Below, in pieces: positions 1 to 9,547 of a stretch of 64,000 bases of DNA. The notes beneath the pieces were generated by a model, which saw only the letters and a list, made by a program, of their open reading frames with translations, searched no databases and was not told where the DNA came from. Source of the DNA: JACNJF01 sp050288105 (GTDB lineage Bacteria > Pseudomonadota > Gammaproteobacteria > GCA-001735895); contig JBNKDE010000001.1 in assembly GCA_050288105.1 (NCBI GenBank), positions 248,001 through 312,000 of the forward strand, written 5' to 3'. The translations under genes were made by a program, and so were the position numbers. Position 1 is the first letter of the stretch. The number at the start of each line of letters is the position of its first letter.

Positions 1-1273
1 GCAGGCAAATCATCTCTTTACAAAGCAGAGTTGAGAGTATCTGCACATCGATGATCGGCAGTTCGGTAAAATCACTTTGATGGCCAGTTACTTTTATCTG
101 TCTCTGTAACGCGGCTTCAGCTACCAGGCTGCGCTTCGGCTTTAATTTAATGCTATATGAACCGCCAGCAGGGATGTTCTTACTGTGACTGGCAAAGCCA
201 TTTAATACTGTATTTTCCGCATCTGGAAAAAAGAACATGGCAGATGAAAAACCGAACAGGAGCAACAGTTGATCACTTATCAGCTGGATCATTTCGGTTA
301 AATCTTCAACGTCATCAAAGGTTTTCTGTACACCCTCCAGTAATGCAATCTGCCGCATTTTCCTGGCCAGTTGAATACGTATGGATTCGTGGTCTACATT
401 AGCACGCGGAATGGTGTGATCTTCATCGACTTCTATACCAAAACCACGCGCATCAGACACTGCAAGCTGGGTAGCTTCCAGTACCAGGTTTTCGATCATT
501 GACTGGTTCAGACCGAAGAACTGATCCTCTGCCAGGTATTTGCGGTTGTTATGATTCAGTCGATTACACAACTGCGAAGCAAGGCTGGTTAATTTGACCA
601 GAGGGTGGGTATCCAGGAGTAATTCTGCAGGTTTGTGCTGATACCTGATGGCATCACTTAATACGGAATCAACCTCCCATTGCGCAACCATATCAGCTGC
701 CAGGTCAGCGCTATTCTGGCCATAACGCTCCTGCTCCTTGAACAGCAGAGCGTTCTGATCAGGCACCGATGCCATCATTTGCTGGTATTTGACGGGGTCA
801 TTGGTGAACAGGATCAACTGTCCCATTTGATGCAGTAAGCCTGCCAGGTGTGCTTCGTCAGGGTGGGGGTAACCCGTTAGATTAGCCAGCTTTCTGGCCA
901 GGTGTGCACAAATGAGTGCATCGAGCCATGAACTGCCCAGTGTTTCGCCCATCTCCTGACTAAACTGTGAAAAAAACTGGTGTACCGCGGAGGTTAAAGC
1001 TATCGATTTGATCGTTTTAGTGCCAAGAACAACCAGAATTCGCTTTAATTCACGCGATTCATTCCACTGACTGTATGCCGCCGAGTTTGATATAGTTATA
1101 ACCTTGGCACACAGAGCAGTATCTTTTTCGATAATTGCTTCCAGTTCCTCAAAACTGACATCGGTTCTATGACATAAATCGATTAATTTGATCAGTACAT
1201 GGGGTGCTGGTGGCAGTCTGGTGTAATCAAGATCAGTAATGCTTTTTACTGAATTTGCCATAATGTTTAACAT
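1..1273 (-). CDS. HDOD-domain signalling protein, C-terminus cut by window edge
   Basis: I translated this by hand from the reverse strand; it stays open to the left edge, so the C-terminus is missing. The first 210 or so residues match the HDOD output domain (an HD-like fold without catalytic metal ligands): LPPAPHVLIKLIDLC at the N-terminus, an EAIIEKDTALCAKVITISNSA helix pair, then the ILVVLGTKTIKSIAL and AHLAGLLHQMGQLILF stretches typical of the family. The part after about residue 280 looks like the start of a GAF-type sensory domain (inference). HDOD proteins act in cytoplasmic signalling, often with c-di-GMP or motility circuits. Two in-frame ATGs exist, at 1273 and 1261, neither with a clear ribosome site. 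It is divergent from the FlhG-like gene, with about 108 bp between them. Confidence 0.75.
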   Translation of the reverse strand, partial: MLNIMANSVKSITDLDYTRLPPAPHVLIKLIDLCHRTDVSFEELEAIIEKDTALCAKVITISNSAAYSQWNESRELKRILVVLGTKTIKSIALTSAVHQFFSQFSQEMGETLGSSWLDALICAHLARKLANLTGYPHPDEAHLAGLLHQMGQLILFTNDPVKYQQMMASVPDQNALLFKEQERYGQNSADLAADMVAQWEVDSVLSDAIRYQHKPAELLLDTHPLVKLTSLASQLCNRLNHNNRKYLAEDQFFGLNQSMIENLVLEATQLAVSDARGFGIEVDEDHTIPRANVDHESIRIQLARKMRQIALLEGVQKTFDDVEDLTEMIQLISDQLLLLFGFSSAMFFFPDAENTVLNGFASHSKNIPAGGSYSIKLKPKRSLVAEAALQRQIKVTGHQSDFTELPIIDVQILSTLLCKEMICL

Positions 1274-1381
1274 ATTGCATTAAGTATATTAATTAAGTCA
1301 ATGATTAAATTAGGAATATATGAGCTTGTTCATATTGTTTTATTTTCCGGAAAATCTCAGTATTAAAACTGGCCCAATGCA

Positions 1382-2500
1382 ATGACGTTACCCTTGCAGT
1401 CTGATTACGATCAAATCGAGAAAGTGGGTGCTCGCCTGGTTGCGGTTAACAATCAATATGCAAAAAATACTGACTCATCTTTGTTAGTTAATCTGGCTGT
1501 ATGTCTGCGCAAGCTGGGTAATTCGGCATGCGTATTCGAATCAGCACACGCTTCTCATAGGTTAGAATATATTGAAAATCAAATAGATGGAGTCTCTACC
1601 TCTGATTTAATCAATGGCGATATTTTAATCGATGAATTAATGGTTAAAGGACCAGTTGGGGTGGATATTATCCCTTATAGTGATGGCATCGCCGAATTTG
1701 CCCATCTGGGTGCTGAACAAAAGCAAAATCTGTTCCTGGCATTTACACAGTTGCAGAACAACTATGATTTCATCCTGATCGATACGGCGGCCGGGATAAG
1801 CCTGTCCACAATCAGTGAGCTTCTTGGGGCTGGTGCGCTGGTCATTACCATAACACCTGCTGCTGAATCGCTTTCTGCTGCTTTCAACTTACTCAGGGAA
1901 ATCAAACAACGCGTGTTTCAGCATCCGGTGAAAGTGATCGTGAACCTGGTGGCAGGGGAAAATGAGGCTAAACGGATTATTGCTCGCCTCAGTGTTGCTG
2001 TTAGAACCTATCTGGGTACTCAGTGCGGCAGCATGAGTTTCTTTATCTTTGATATGCCCATGCTGGAAATTATGTCCACCACGCCACTGGTCAGCGTTGA
2101 GTATCCCGAGAGTGCCCCCAGTCAATGCATGACTAATATGGTGTTGCGCTTAACTGAGGAAGACTACGCAGGGCAGAGGCCGCAGGCCAGATCTTTGCAG
2201 CGCTACGCTCCATTTAGGGTAGATTATGAGCTGAACGCAGAAAATGACTGGGTCTCTCAAGCCTTGAATTCCCTGAAATCCGAGCCTGCTACTGTGATAG
2301 ACCCGATTATGCAGCGTCTGAACTCCGTATGGAATGAACGTAAGCTGTTGCAGGCTGATCGCCAGCAAGAGCATCAAATCTCGACCATAGAGCTGGATTT
2401 GTTGAATCTCCGAACAGCGATACATTTTGCCGGTATGGTAGATGCTGGTAATCAGAATGAAGCCGGTACACAGCCTGAACTGGAATTTGATCATCAGTAA
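1382..2500 (+). CDS. MinD/FlhG-like ATPase with degenerate Walker A
   Basis: A 372-residue protein of the MinD/ParA (FlhG/YlxH-like) fold. The hydrophobic strand before the P-loop, the following helix (LVNLAVCLRKLG) and the YDFILIDTAAGIS switch segment near residues 128-140 are all recognisable. Where active members have the deviant Walker A motif KGGxGK(T/S), this one reads NNQYAKNTDSS, so the signature lysines and glycines are absent; it probably does not hydrolyse ATP normally. The last 100 residues are a polar, helix-rich extension with no match I recognise. Family members place flagella or division proteins at the pole; here that is only a possibility because no flagellar genes are nearby. 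The neighbour on the opposite strand is an HDOD protein, which fits a regulatory role. Confidence 0.65.
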   Translation: MTLPLQSDYDQIEKVGARLVAVNNQYAKNTDSSLLVNLAVCLRKLGNSACVFESAHASHRLEYIENQIDGVSTSDLINGDILIDELMVKGPVGVDIIPYSDGIAEFAHLGAEQKQNLFLAFTQLQNNYDFILIDTAAGISLSTISELLGAGALVITITPAAESLSAAFNLLREIKQRVFQHPVKVIVNLVAGENEAKRIIARLSVAVRTYLGTQCGSMSFFIFDMPMLEIMSTTPLVSVEYPESAPSQCMTNMVLRLTEEDYAGQRPQARSLQRYAPFRVDYELNAENDWVSQALNSLKSEPATVIDPIMQRLNSVWNERKLLQADRQQEHQISTIELDLLNLRTAIHFAGMVDAGNQNEAGTQPELEFDHQ

Positions 2501-2643
2501 TTACGCACACAACGCGACACTTGAATACGAGATCTATCCGCTCCGAATAAATAACTAACCTTTGATCTGATAAGATTAATAAAACCGGAATTTCGTGGTA
2601 TTTTTAACAGGACGAAGCAGGGAATTTTGACTGGGTAGATGTT

Positions 2644-4137
2644 TTGCTTAGAGTACTTTTTACACAGATTCACACTTGCCGATTGATTGCGCTCATCCCT
2701 GCAGGTTTCCTGATATTCTTGCTTTTAAGTGTTTTCTCGCGCACATCATTCAGTCAGGAAACTATCCCCGCACCCTCCGTAGACGAACCGGTGGTGCTGC
2801 TTGCTTCCAGTATTCCTCCCTATACCTCATTAAATGCATTACAAATTCCGCAAGGACTGGTTGTTGATGTCTTTAATGTGATCGCAGAACGTGCAGGAAT
2901 TCGTTTTGAGTATCAGGTTTTGCAGGATCGCGAACAGATACTGCAGACTCTTGATGAAGGTACTGGAGACATCCTGCTCAATATAGGAGATACGCAGGAT
3001 GTAGCGCAGTGGCTGGATTTTACTGCCGCTGTCACTGAGATTCCGGTGTCAGTATTTGTACGTGAAAATGCTTCCTCGGTATCCAGCGTCAGTGACCTGA
3101 AAGATCGTAAGGTTGCACTGGTTAGCAACCATCAACTGATGCAGAAAAACCTCTCGCTGGCCTCGCTCTCGCAACTCAATATTGTCAACTACGAGCAGGT
3201 AGAGCTAGCTTTCTATGCCTTGATGAGCAAGCAGGTCGATGCCCTGATCTATCTCGAGCCCGTGGTCTGGAATGTGGCGATAAACCTCCAGCTTTCTGAC
3301 CAGGTGAAAACGCTTTCAACCCCCTTATCTGTCATACCATTTAATATCGGTGTACGTAAACAGCAGCAGCAATTGCTCGAAAAACTCGAACTAGCAAGAC
3401 AATCCATAAACCGGTCTGATCAATACCAGAAGATTTACAATCACTGGTTTAAACACGATATACCTTTCTGGAATACCAGAACCGTATTCTGGAGTATGTC
3501 TGCAGTGGTTGTGCTGATCCTGTTAATTACCCAGTGGTTGCGTAGCCGGGAACTGCAGGTGCTCAACGAATCGCTGCAGCAACAGATTGACGATGCCACT
3601 GTCCAGCTAAGTGAAAGTAATGCCTATCTGATGGATTTAACTGTCACTGACTCGTTGACGGGTATCAACAATCGTCGTGCATTCGAAAACAGCCTGAGTG
3701 AGTTGATACTACGCTCAAACCGCTACAACGAAGTTTTTTCCATGCTGATTTTTGATATCGATGACTTTAAAAAATTAAACGATCATTTCGGTCATGCGGT
3801 GGGGGATAGCGTGCTTATTGAACTGGTAGAAAGGGTAAACAGCGTAGTACGTGATGTTGACACGCTTTGTCGCTGGGGAGGAGAAGAGTTCACCATTCTG
3901 ATGCCACAAACCGGTCAGGAGGGCGCGCTGAAAATGGCCGAACGTTGTCGTAGTGCGGTCGCCAACGAAGACTTCGAAGAAGTGGGGCAGGTTACTATCA
4001 GTCTTGGCGTTACCTGCTATATGCCACTGGATAATGAACGAAAGTTGTTTAAACGTGCAGATGATGCTTTGTATGAAGCCAAATCGCAGGGTAAAAACTG
4101 TGTGGTATGGAATAATTCAATTTCTGGAAAAATTTAA
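2644..4137 (+). CDS. Membrane diguanylate cyclase with periplasmic solute-binding sensor
   Basis: A 497-residue sensor. An N-terminal signal-anchor (residues 13-33) is followed by a periplasmic type-3 solute-binding domain (about 45-270; VVLLASSIPPYTS at its start, the usual opening strand of amino-acid-binding proteins). Next come a membrane helix (about 280-300), a short coiled coil and a C-terminal GGDEF domain (about 335-495) with the active-site variant RWGGEEF. It should make c-di-GMP in response to a small periplasmic ligand, probably an amino acid or similar (inference). The start must be TTG at 2644: the nearby ATG at 2639 is in another frame and soon stops, and an upstream stop at 2605 leaves no other candidate. 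The ribosome site is weak. Confidence 0.85.
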   Translation: MLRVLFTQIHTCRLIALIPAGFLIFLLLSVFSRTSFSQETIPAPSVDEPVVLLASSIPPYTSLNALQIPQGLVVDVFNVIAERAGIRFEYQVLQDREQILQTLDEGTGDILLNIGDTQDVAQWLDFTAAVTEIPVSVFVRENASSVSSVSDLKDRKVALVSNHQLMQKNLSLASLSQLNIVNYEQVELAFYALMSKQVDALIYLEPVVWNVAINLQLSDQVKTLSTPLSVIPFNIGVRKQQQQLLEKLELARQSINRSDQYQKIYNHWFKHDIPFWNTRTVFWSMSAVVVLILLITQWLRSRELQVLNESLQQQIDDATVQLSESNAYLMDLTVTDSLTGINNRRAFENSLSELILRSNRYNEVFSMLIFDIDDFKKLNDHFGHAVGDSVLIELVERVNSVVRDVDTLCRWGGEEFTILMPQTGQEGALKMAERCRSAVANEDFEEVGQVTISLGVTCYMPLDNERKLFKRADDALYEAKSQGKNCVVWNNSISGKI

Positions 4138-4194
4138 CCCCTTTTAGATACCTGCTGCGTTTTCCTGATATTAACAACAAATATGGAGACGCAG

Positions 4195-5895
4195 ATGAAC
4201 CTCAGATTCTATTCCTTTATCTTTTCTTTTTTACTAGGCATAACAGCTTGCAGCCCAGAAAATTCGCTGCGTACCCAGGCAGAAGTGGGGACGGTTAGTA
4301 CCGCCAGTCAGCTTGCAGATTCAGCGTTAACACCAAAACAAGAGTCAGAACAACTGAAACCGGATGTAAACAGGCAGCAACAATTACCGCTTCAACCTGT
4401 GCCCAGGGCTTTGCTATCCGAGAGTTCAGGCATGTTTACTGAAAAGCACAAACTCGCGCTCAATTCAGCGATTCCTTTAGCCAATCGGGATCAGTTTGCT
4501 GAGCTGATCGAAAATGGGGTCAAACTGGTTAGCGAGAACCCGCTATCTACCTTTAGTATTGATGTAGATACAGGGTCGTACTCGCTGGTTCGAAAATACC
4601 TGTCACAGGGGCAGCTACCGCCTGCCAATGCCGTACGCAGTGAGGAATTGATCAACTATTTCAGATATCACTTCGCCAGGCCTGAGCAGGCCGATCAGCC
4701 CTTCGCTATTACTACCGAAATTACCCAGACTCCGTGGAATCAGCACACCCAACTGCTACAGATTGGTGTACAGGGATACCAGCAACAAGACCGGCCCAGG
4801 CCGGCTGCGAATCTGGTATTCCTGATTGATGTCTCCGGCTCCATGCAGGCTGAGGATAAGCTACCGCTGCTGAAGAATGCATTTCGTTTACTGGTGAAAC
4901 AGTTGACTGCAGCAGATCGAATTACCCTGGTAGTGTATGCCGGTGCCTCGGGTGTCGTACTGGAACCCACTGCAGGAAATCAGCAGGCTGACATCCTGAA
5001 CGCATTAGCTCAGCTGTCTGCGGGTGGCTCGACGCATGGTTCGGCAGGCATCGAACAGGCATACGCGATGGCAAAGCAGAGTTATATCAAAAACGGCATT
5101 AATCGTGTCATTCTCGCTACGGATGGTGACTTTAATGTAGGTACAGTAAGCCACGAAGCCTTATTAAACCTGATAGAAAGGCAAAAACGCGATGGTATCT
5201 CATTGACCACTTTAGGATTTGGCAGTGGTAATTATAATGATAAGCTGATGGAGCAACTGGCAGATCATGGAGATGGGAACTACGCCTATATTGATAATCT
5301 GGCTGAAGCGCGAAAGGTTCTGGTAGAGCAAATGAATGCTACGCTTGAAATCATTGCTCGTGATGTCAAGATACAGATCGAATGGAACCCGCAACTGGTG
5401 TATGAATATCGCCTGATTGGTTATGAAAATCGATTACTGAAGCGTGAGGATTTTAACAATGATAAAGTGGACGCTGGCGACATTGGTGCGGGACATACAG
5501 TGACAGCTTTGTATGAAATAACCCTGAATCAGGATGCAGTAAAGCGCATCCCGCAATTGCGCTATCAAACCACTACTGCATCTTTGGATAAAGCTGATGA
5601 ACTTGCCATGATCAACTTTCGATATAAAAAACCAGGGCAGGAGAAATCGCAGCTAATCAGTCAAGTCATTCAGCGCAGCCAGATCCAGCCGGAATTATCA
5701 AAGGCATCGGATGATTTACGCTTTGCGGCTGCAGTTGCTGCGTATGCTGAGCAATTAAGGGGAGGTGATCATTTGCATGAGTTTGGCTATGAAAATATCC
5801 TGCAACTTGCGCGTTCAGCACGAGGTGCTGATGAAGCAGGTTATCGTTCGGCATTTCTATCTCTGGTAGCCCTGGCGCAGTCGCTGGATTCCTGA
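4195..5895 (+). CDS. YfbK-like von Willebrand factor A lipoprotein (DUF3520)
   Basis: A vWA-domain protein of the YfbK family. I place the start at the second ATG, 4195: a GGAG sits six bases before it, while the ATG at 4183 has no ribosome site. The N-terminus is a lipoprotein signal (LLGITAC followed by S), so it should be anchored to a membrane facing the periplasm. The vWA domain (about 200-370) has an intact MIDAS opening, DVSGSMQ, and the later TLGFGSGNYND stretch; the preceding STFSIDVDTGSYSLVRKYL and the C-terminal part match the conserved YfbK flanks, including DUF3520. The metal site suggests protein binding rather than catalysis. The sigma-factor gene starts one base after its stop, so the two are probably co-transcribed. 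Confidence 0.8.
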   Translation: MNLRFYSFIFSFLLGITACSPENSLRTQAEVGTVSTASQLADSALTPKQESEQLKPDVNRQQQLPLQPVPRALLSESSGMFTEKHKLALNSAIPLANRDQFAELIENGVKLVSENPLSTFSIDVDTGSYSLVRKYLSQGQLPPANAVRSEELINYFRYHFARPEQADQPFAITTEITQTPWNQHTQLLQIGVQGYQQQDRPRPAANLVFLIDVSGSMQAEDKLPLLKNAFRLLVKQLTAADRITLVVYAGASGVVLEPTAGNQQADILNALAQLSAGGSTHGSAGIEQAYAMAKQSYIKNGINRVILATDGDFNVGTVSHEALLNLIERQKRDGISLTTLGFGSGNYNDKLMEQLADHGDGNYAYIDNLAEARKVLVEQMNATLEIIARDVKIQIEWNPQLVYEYRLIGYENRLLKREDFNNDKVDAGDIGAGHTVTALYEITLNQDAVKRIPQLRYQTTTASLDKADELAMINFRYKKPGQEKSQLISQVIQRSQIQPELSKASDDLRFAAAVAAYAEQLRGGDHLHEFGYENILQLARSARGADEAGYRSAFLSLVALAQSLDS

Positions 5896-5896
5896 T

Positions 5897-6445
5897 ATGG
5901 GTGGCGAGGAAGATTCAGACGAGTCATTGTATGCGGCCTATCGCGCGGGCGATATGGCTGCATTCGACACGCTGTATGCACGCTATCGCCAGACGCTGTA
6001 TCTATTCCTGCTGCGCAGGGGACTGTCTGAAGCTCAGGCTCAGGATGCTTTCCATGATTGCTGGATAAAACTGATCGGTGAGCAGCAAATGTTTGATGGC
6101 GAACAGTTCAGGGCCTGGATTTTCCGAGTGGCGAGAAATATGAGTATCGATTATTTCAGACGAGCCAGTGTTCGTCATGCGGTGGCGCAGGATACGCCTT
6201 CGGAGTATGAGCCTTATTCCCTGTCCAGCGAAACCATTTTGCAGGACAGGGACTGTGTACAATTATTGAAGCGCAGTATCGGGCTATTACCGATGGAACA
6301 GCGCGATGCTTTCCTGCTCAAGCAGGAAGCAGGGCTGAGTCTTTATCAAATTGCAGAGCTCATGTCGGTGGGGCGGGAAACGATAAAAAGTCGATTGCGC
6401 TATGCCATGCAGCAATTAAAAGAGATGCTGGAGGACTGCTTATGA
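5897..6445 (+). CDS. ECF-type RNA polymerase sigma factor
   Basis: A 182-residue sigma-70 family factor with only regions 2 and 4, the size and layout of extracytoplasmic-function sigmas. Region 2 is at about residues 15-85 (LYARYRQTLYLFLLRRG, AFHDCWIKL, FRAWIFRVARNMSIDYFRR) and region 4 at about 120-178 (LPMEQRDAFLLKQEAGLSLYQIAELM, then VGRETIKSRLRYA as recognition helix). It is flanked by a vWA lipoprotein and overlaps the next gene by four bases; that gene encodes a single-pass protein likely to be its anti-sigma. No target promoter could be deduced from the window. Confidence 0.9.
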   Translation: MGGEEDSDESLYAAYRAGDMAAFDTLYARYRQTLYLFLLRRGLSEAQAQDAFHDCWIKLIGEQQMFDGEQFRAWIFRVARNMSIDYFRRASVRHAVAQDTPSEYEPYSLSSETILQDRDCVQLLKRSIGLLPMEQRDAFLLKQEAGLSLYQIAELMSVGRETIKSRLRYAMQQLKEMLEDCL

Positions 6446-7266
6446 AATCCCAATGGCAGAATGATCTGGTTTCACTGTATCAGCGAACACGTCTGGAAAT
6501 GCCGCCTGCTGAGCTAGACCAGCAAATACGCAATGCCGCAAAGAGATCCGTGCAGAAGAAACACCCTAATTTTAAATGGTACCTGTCGACTGCAGCTGTT
6601 GTGCTGCTGTCACTGAATATTGTTTTATATACAGTGGATCAGGCGCCTGAGATGGATGAAATTCGACCACAGCCGGTTTCCCCACCAGCTTATAGATCTG
6701 AAGCGGATCCGAACAATCAGCCGGAGAGGGCTGGTGAATATATGCCTCAATTTGAGCTGGAAGAGGAAAAGGCTTCTGCAAGTGATAGCTCTATTGCGCC
6801 TAACGAGTTCCCTTTGAAGTTAAAACGCCAGCTACAACAGCCCATAGCTATACAGGAGCTGGCCTCACCGGCAGCGAGGCTGGATGATGAACCGACACAG
6901 ATGAGTCTTCAACAAAGAAAGTCAGCGCCAGAGCTACAGGTACCAGATCATCTTCCTTTTGATATCGAACAATTGATAGCCGGGCATCGTGGTTTAAGCG
7001 CACAAAAAGCTGAGAATAAGCTGAGTATTTACCAATCGGGCAAACTGCTCCTTCGCATGACCAGGCAAGCGCAGGGTATCCTGATTCAGGCTTACCAGGG
7101 CGCCGAGTTGTGGGGTATACAGGCTAATTGGGGACAAAGTACAGGACTCAATCAGCAATGTGAAAAAGCTGAATTTTTAATTTGTGATTTAAACAGTAAG
7201 GTTCAGGGTGGCTATCAGGATAAGCAACTGCTATTTCTTCGCTGGGTACAGGCTGATGGATCCTGA
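6442..7266 (+). CDS. Putative single-pass anti-sigma factor
   Basis: No domain is recognised with certainty. The 274-residue protein has a short cytoplasmic N-terminus with a helix resembling anti-sigma factors (DLVSLYQRTRLEMPPAELDQQI), one membrane helix at about residues 37-56, a low-complexity Pro/Glu-rich periplasmic linker and a small folded C-terminal part. This topology and its ATGA overlap with the ECF sigma gene are the reasons for the call. The function is inferred from position, not from a motif; a zinc-binding HxxxCxxC motif of the common anti-sigma class is absent. Confidence 0.5.
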   Translation: MKSQWQNDLVSLYQRTRLEMPPAELDQQIRNAAKRSVQKKHPNFKWYLSTAAVVLLSLNIVLYTVDQAPEMDEIRPQPVSPPAYRSEADPNNQPERAGEYMPQFELEEEKASASDSSIAPNEFPLKLKRQLQQPIAIQELASPAARLDDEPTQMSLQQRKSAPELQVPDHLPFDIEQLIAGHRGLSAQKAENKLSIYQSGKLLLRMTRQAQGILIQAYQGAELWGIQANWGQSTGLNQQCEKAEFLICDLNSKVQGGYQDKQLLFLRWVQADGS

Positions 7267-7792
7267 GCATACCGGGCAGGAAAGACTGTTCTTCGCGTTA
7301 TGGCCTCGCGAAAAGGTACGAAAGCAAATGACTGAGTGTATAAAAACTCTGTCCAGGGTGCAGGAGCCAGGCCGTCTGGTTAATCCGGAGAATCTGCATC
7401 TTACGCTTCATTTCCTGGGCAATATTGATATACATCGTATCGAGTGTTTTATTCAACAGGCTCAAAAGTTGAGTTTGCCACCTTTTGAGTTAACGCTGAG
7501 CCGGAGTGGGTACTTTCAAAAACCCAAAGTGCTGTGGCTGGGTTGTGATGACATCCCCGACGCATTACTCCGGCTACACCGTGAGCTGGGTAGCAGGATC
7601 GAGCGCTGTGGCTTTACAGTGGAAAGTCGCGCCTACAGTCCCCATGTGACTGTGTCCCGTAAAATGCCACTTCCAGCTGCAAATCAACCGATTGAACCAA
7701 TCTGCTGGCCAGTTGACAGTTTTGTACTGGTAAAATCGCTCACTCACTGTAGCGGGGTTGAATATCAGGTGCGACAAAGGTTTATGCTTTAA
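7256..7792 (+). CDS. thpR: RNA 2',3'-cyclic phosphodiesterase (ThpR/LigT)
   Basis: A small 2H phosphoesterase. It opens with RLFFALWPREKVR, and both catalytic HxTx motifs are present: HLTL inside NLHLTLHFLGNI and HVTV inside YSPHVTVSRK. Family members open 2',3'-cyclic phosphates on RNA ends and can also join tRNA halves in vitro. A GTG at 7208 would add 16 residues, but ATG 7256 has an AGG at the right distance and places the family's conserved start close to the N-terminus, so I prefer it. It overlaps the anti-sigma gene by 11 bases, which suggests it is read as the last gene of that operon. Confidence 0.88.
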   Translation: MDPEHTGQERLFFALWPREKVRKQMTECIKTLSRVQEPGRLVNPENLHLTLHFLGNIDIHRIECFIQQAQKLSLPPFELTLSRSGYFQKPKVLWLGCDDIPDALLRLHRELGSRIERCGFTVESRAYSPHVTVSRKMPLPAANQPIEPICWPVDSFVLVKSLTHCSGVEYQVRQRFML

Positions 7793-8005
7793 ACTGGTGA
7801 AATTCAGCCTATAACTAGCGCGAGACAAGATTTCGTAGACCGTTTATGCATATTAACCAGCAATTTTCAAACTACCTGTTATAAATATCAGGGGTGGATT
7901 CGCCCTGGATGTGGTGATATGTTCTGACGTCCGATAAAAATTAATACACATAATAATAATAGAATCCGCATAACATCTAGTTAACCTGATCGAGAGGAAT
8001 ATCAA

Positions 8006-8797
8006 ATGTTCTCAAAAGTATTGCTGTGTACGCTATTTATAGCGCTACTGCCCATGCGTAGCTATGCGATAGATTTTCAGCTGTCGATTCAACCCATTTT
8101 GCCAAAAGCTGAAATCTTAAAAGCTTATCAACCGCTGGCAGATTATCTGAGCAGCAAGATCGGGCATACGGTCAAAATTAAGGCCTATAGTAATTTCCTG
8201 ACCTACTGGACACAGATGCGCAGGAATGACGGTTTTGACCTGGTGCTGGATGCGGCTCATTTTACCGATTACCGTGCACAGAAAAACCATTTTGACGTAC
8301 TGGCAAAGATCCCGGAAACAGTCAGCTTTTCAGTGGTTACGCATGAAGATAACCTGGTGTTCGATACGGAAGAGCTGGTTGCCCAAAAAATAGCAACCCT
8401 GATAAGTCCCAGTGTGGGTGCGCTGCGCATGCTGGATCTGTTTCATGACCCGATGCGCCAGCCACAGATTGTGTATGCGAAGGATTCCACTGAAGCCGCA
8501 AGGATGGTGATGGATAAACGGGTTTTCGCCGCGATTATTCCAACCGCTCTGGTCTCGCAATACGAAGGCTTGAATACCGTTGTTACTACCGAATCGTTAC
8601 CGCATATGGGGTTTTCTGCTTCTTCACACATTCCCCAGGCGATCAGGTCGCGTATCCAGAATGCCCTGCTAACGGCCAGCGAAACTGAAGAAGGGAAAGC
8701 CATGCTGGCAAAACTGAATTTCCCCGCGTTTGAGAAAGCTAATCCAGAAATCTACAGTGGTTACAACAAATTACTCAAGAATGTACTGGGGTATTAG
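8006..8797 (+). CDS. PhnD-like periplasmic phosphonate/phosphate-type binding protein
   Basis: A 263-residue secreted protein: signal peptide of about 21 residues (MFSKVLLCTLFIALLPMRSYA) followed by a PhnD-type solute-binding domain (PTKAxxxKxYQPLADYLSxxxG-like opening at residues 30-50, then DLVLDAAHFTDYRAQ). A GAGAGGAA ribosome site lies eight bases before the ATG. No ABC transporter ATPase or permease is adjacent, so it either serves a transporter encoded elsewhere or is a stand-alone sensor component; many lone PhnD-like proteins feed two-component or c-di-GMP sensors. The ligand cannot be deduced. Confidence 0.75.
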   Translation: MFSKVLLCTLFIALLPMRSYAIDFQLSIQPILPKAEILKAYQPLADYLSSKIGHTVKIKAYSNFLTYWTQMRRNDGFDLVLDAAHFTDYRAQKNHFDVLAKIPETVSFSVVTHEDNLVFDTEELVAQKIATLISPSVGALRMLDLFHDPMRQPQIVYAKDSTEAARMVMDKRVFAAIIPTALVSQYEGLNTVVTTESLPHMGFSASSHIPQAIRSRIQNALLTASETEEGKAMLAKLNFPAFEKANPEIYSGYNKLLKNVLGY

Positions 8798-8927
8798 GGA
8801 TTCGCATTGCCTGCTTTATCCCCCTGATTTGATATATCCCTAAGCAATTGACTACCTCTAATTTTTAAGGGTCTATTCAGCCTGAAACTGGTAAAATCGG
8901 CGCACTTTTTTATGTTTGGAGAATAGT

Positions 8928-9530
8928 ATGTCAACAGAGTTACTCGATCAGGTCATTGAATTAATCGATCAGGCGAATAGTCAGGACCCTAATAAAGTCG
9001 TTGATGAGAATGGAAAAGAGTGGCCCAAGGAATTGCTGTATTCACATCGCATGACAGAAATGCTGCACAGGTTCGTAAGCGAACCCGATGAAGTCGCCAG
9101 GATAGCGATGAGAGGGCAGCACATTCAGCGCTGGACCTCGCCGCGTAGTGACTATCCCATGGATCGTCAGGGCTATCTGCAATGGCGTACCCAGCTTTAT
9201 AAATTCCATTCGGAAACCACCGCAGGCCTGATGCAGCAGGTTGGTTATGATGAAGAATCGATTGAACGGGTAAAGAAAGCAGTAGGCAAAAAGGGCATCA
9301 AGGTTAACCCTGATACCCAGTTGCTGGAAGATGTTACTGACCTGGTTTTTATCGAATACTACATGCTCGAGTTTGCGGGTAAGCATGACGAATATGATGA
9401 GAGTAAGTGGATAGATATCGTGCGTAAGACCTGGAATAAAATGTCTGAGCGTGCTCAGAAATTTGCGCTGGAAGGCAATATCAAACTGCCTGAACCTCTG
9501 ATACCGTTAATACAGAAAGCAATTTCCTGA
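8928..9530 (+). CDS. DUF4202 family protein
   Basis: A 200-residue soluble protein that I recognise as DUF4202: LLDQVIELIDQANSQDPN at the N-terminus, WPKELLYSHRMTEML, then MRGQHIQRWTSPRSDYPMDRQGYLQWR, the family's most conserved block, and VTDLVFIEYYMLEFA. The His/Glu/Asp pattern resembles an HD-type hydrolase, but the reaction is unknown. I choose ATG 8928, preceded by GGAG at six bases, over the TTG at 8916. It ends before a strong bidirectional terminator that separates it from the convergent cytochrome gene. Confidence 0.8.
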   Translation: MSTELLDQVIELIDQANSQDPNKVVDENGKEWPKELLYSHRMTEMLHRFVSEPDEVARIAMRGQHIQRWTSPRSDYPMDRQGYLQWRTQLYKFHSETTAGLMQQVGYDEESIERVKKAVGKKGIKVNPDTQLLEDVTDLVFIEYYMLEFAGKHDEYDESKWIDIVRKTWNKMSERAQKFALEGNIKLPEPLIPLIQKAIS

Positions 9531-9547
9531 TTTCTGTCCGGACACAG

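Noticed and set aside
157..402. Short plus-strand reading frame at the left edge
   Set aside because: It is opposite the HDOD gene, which has a clear conserved protein sequence in this stretch.
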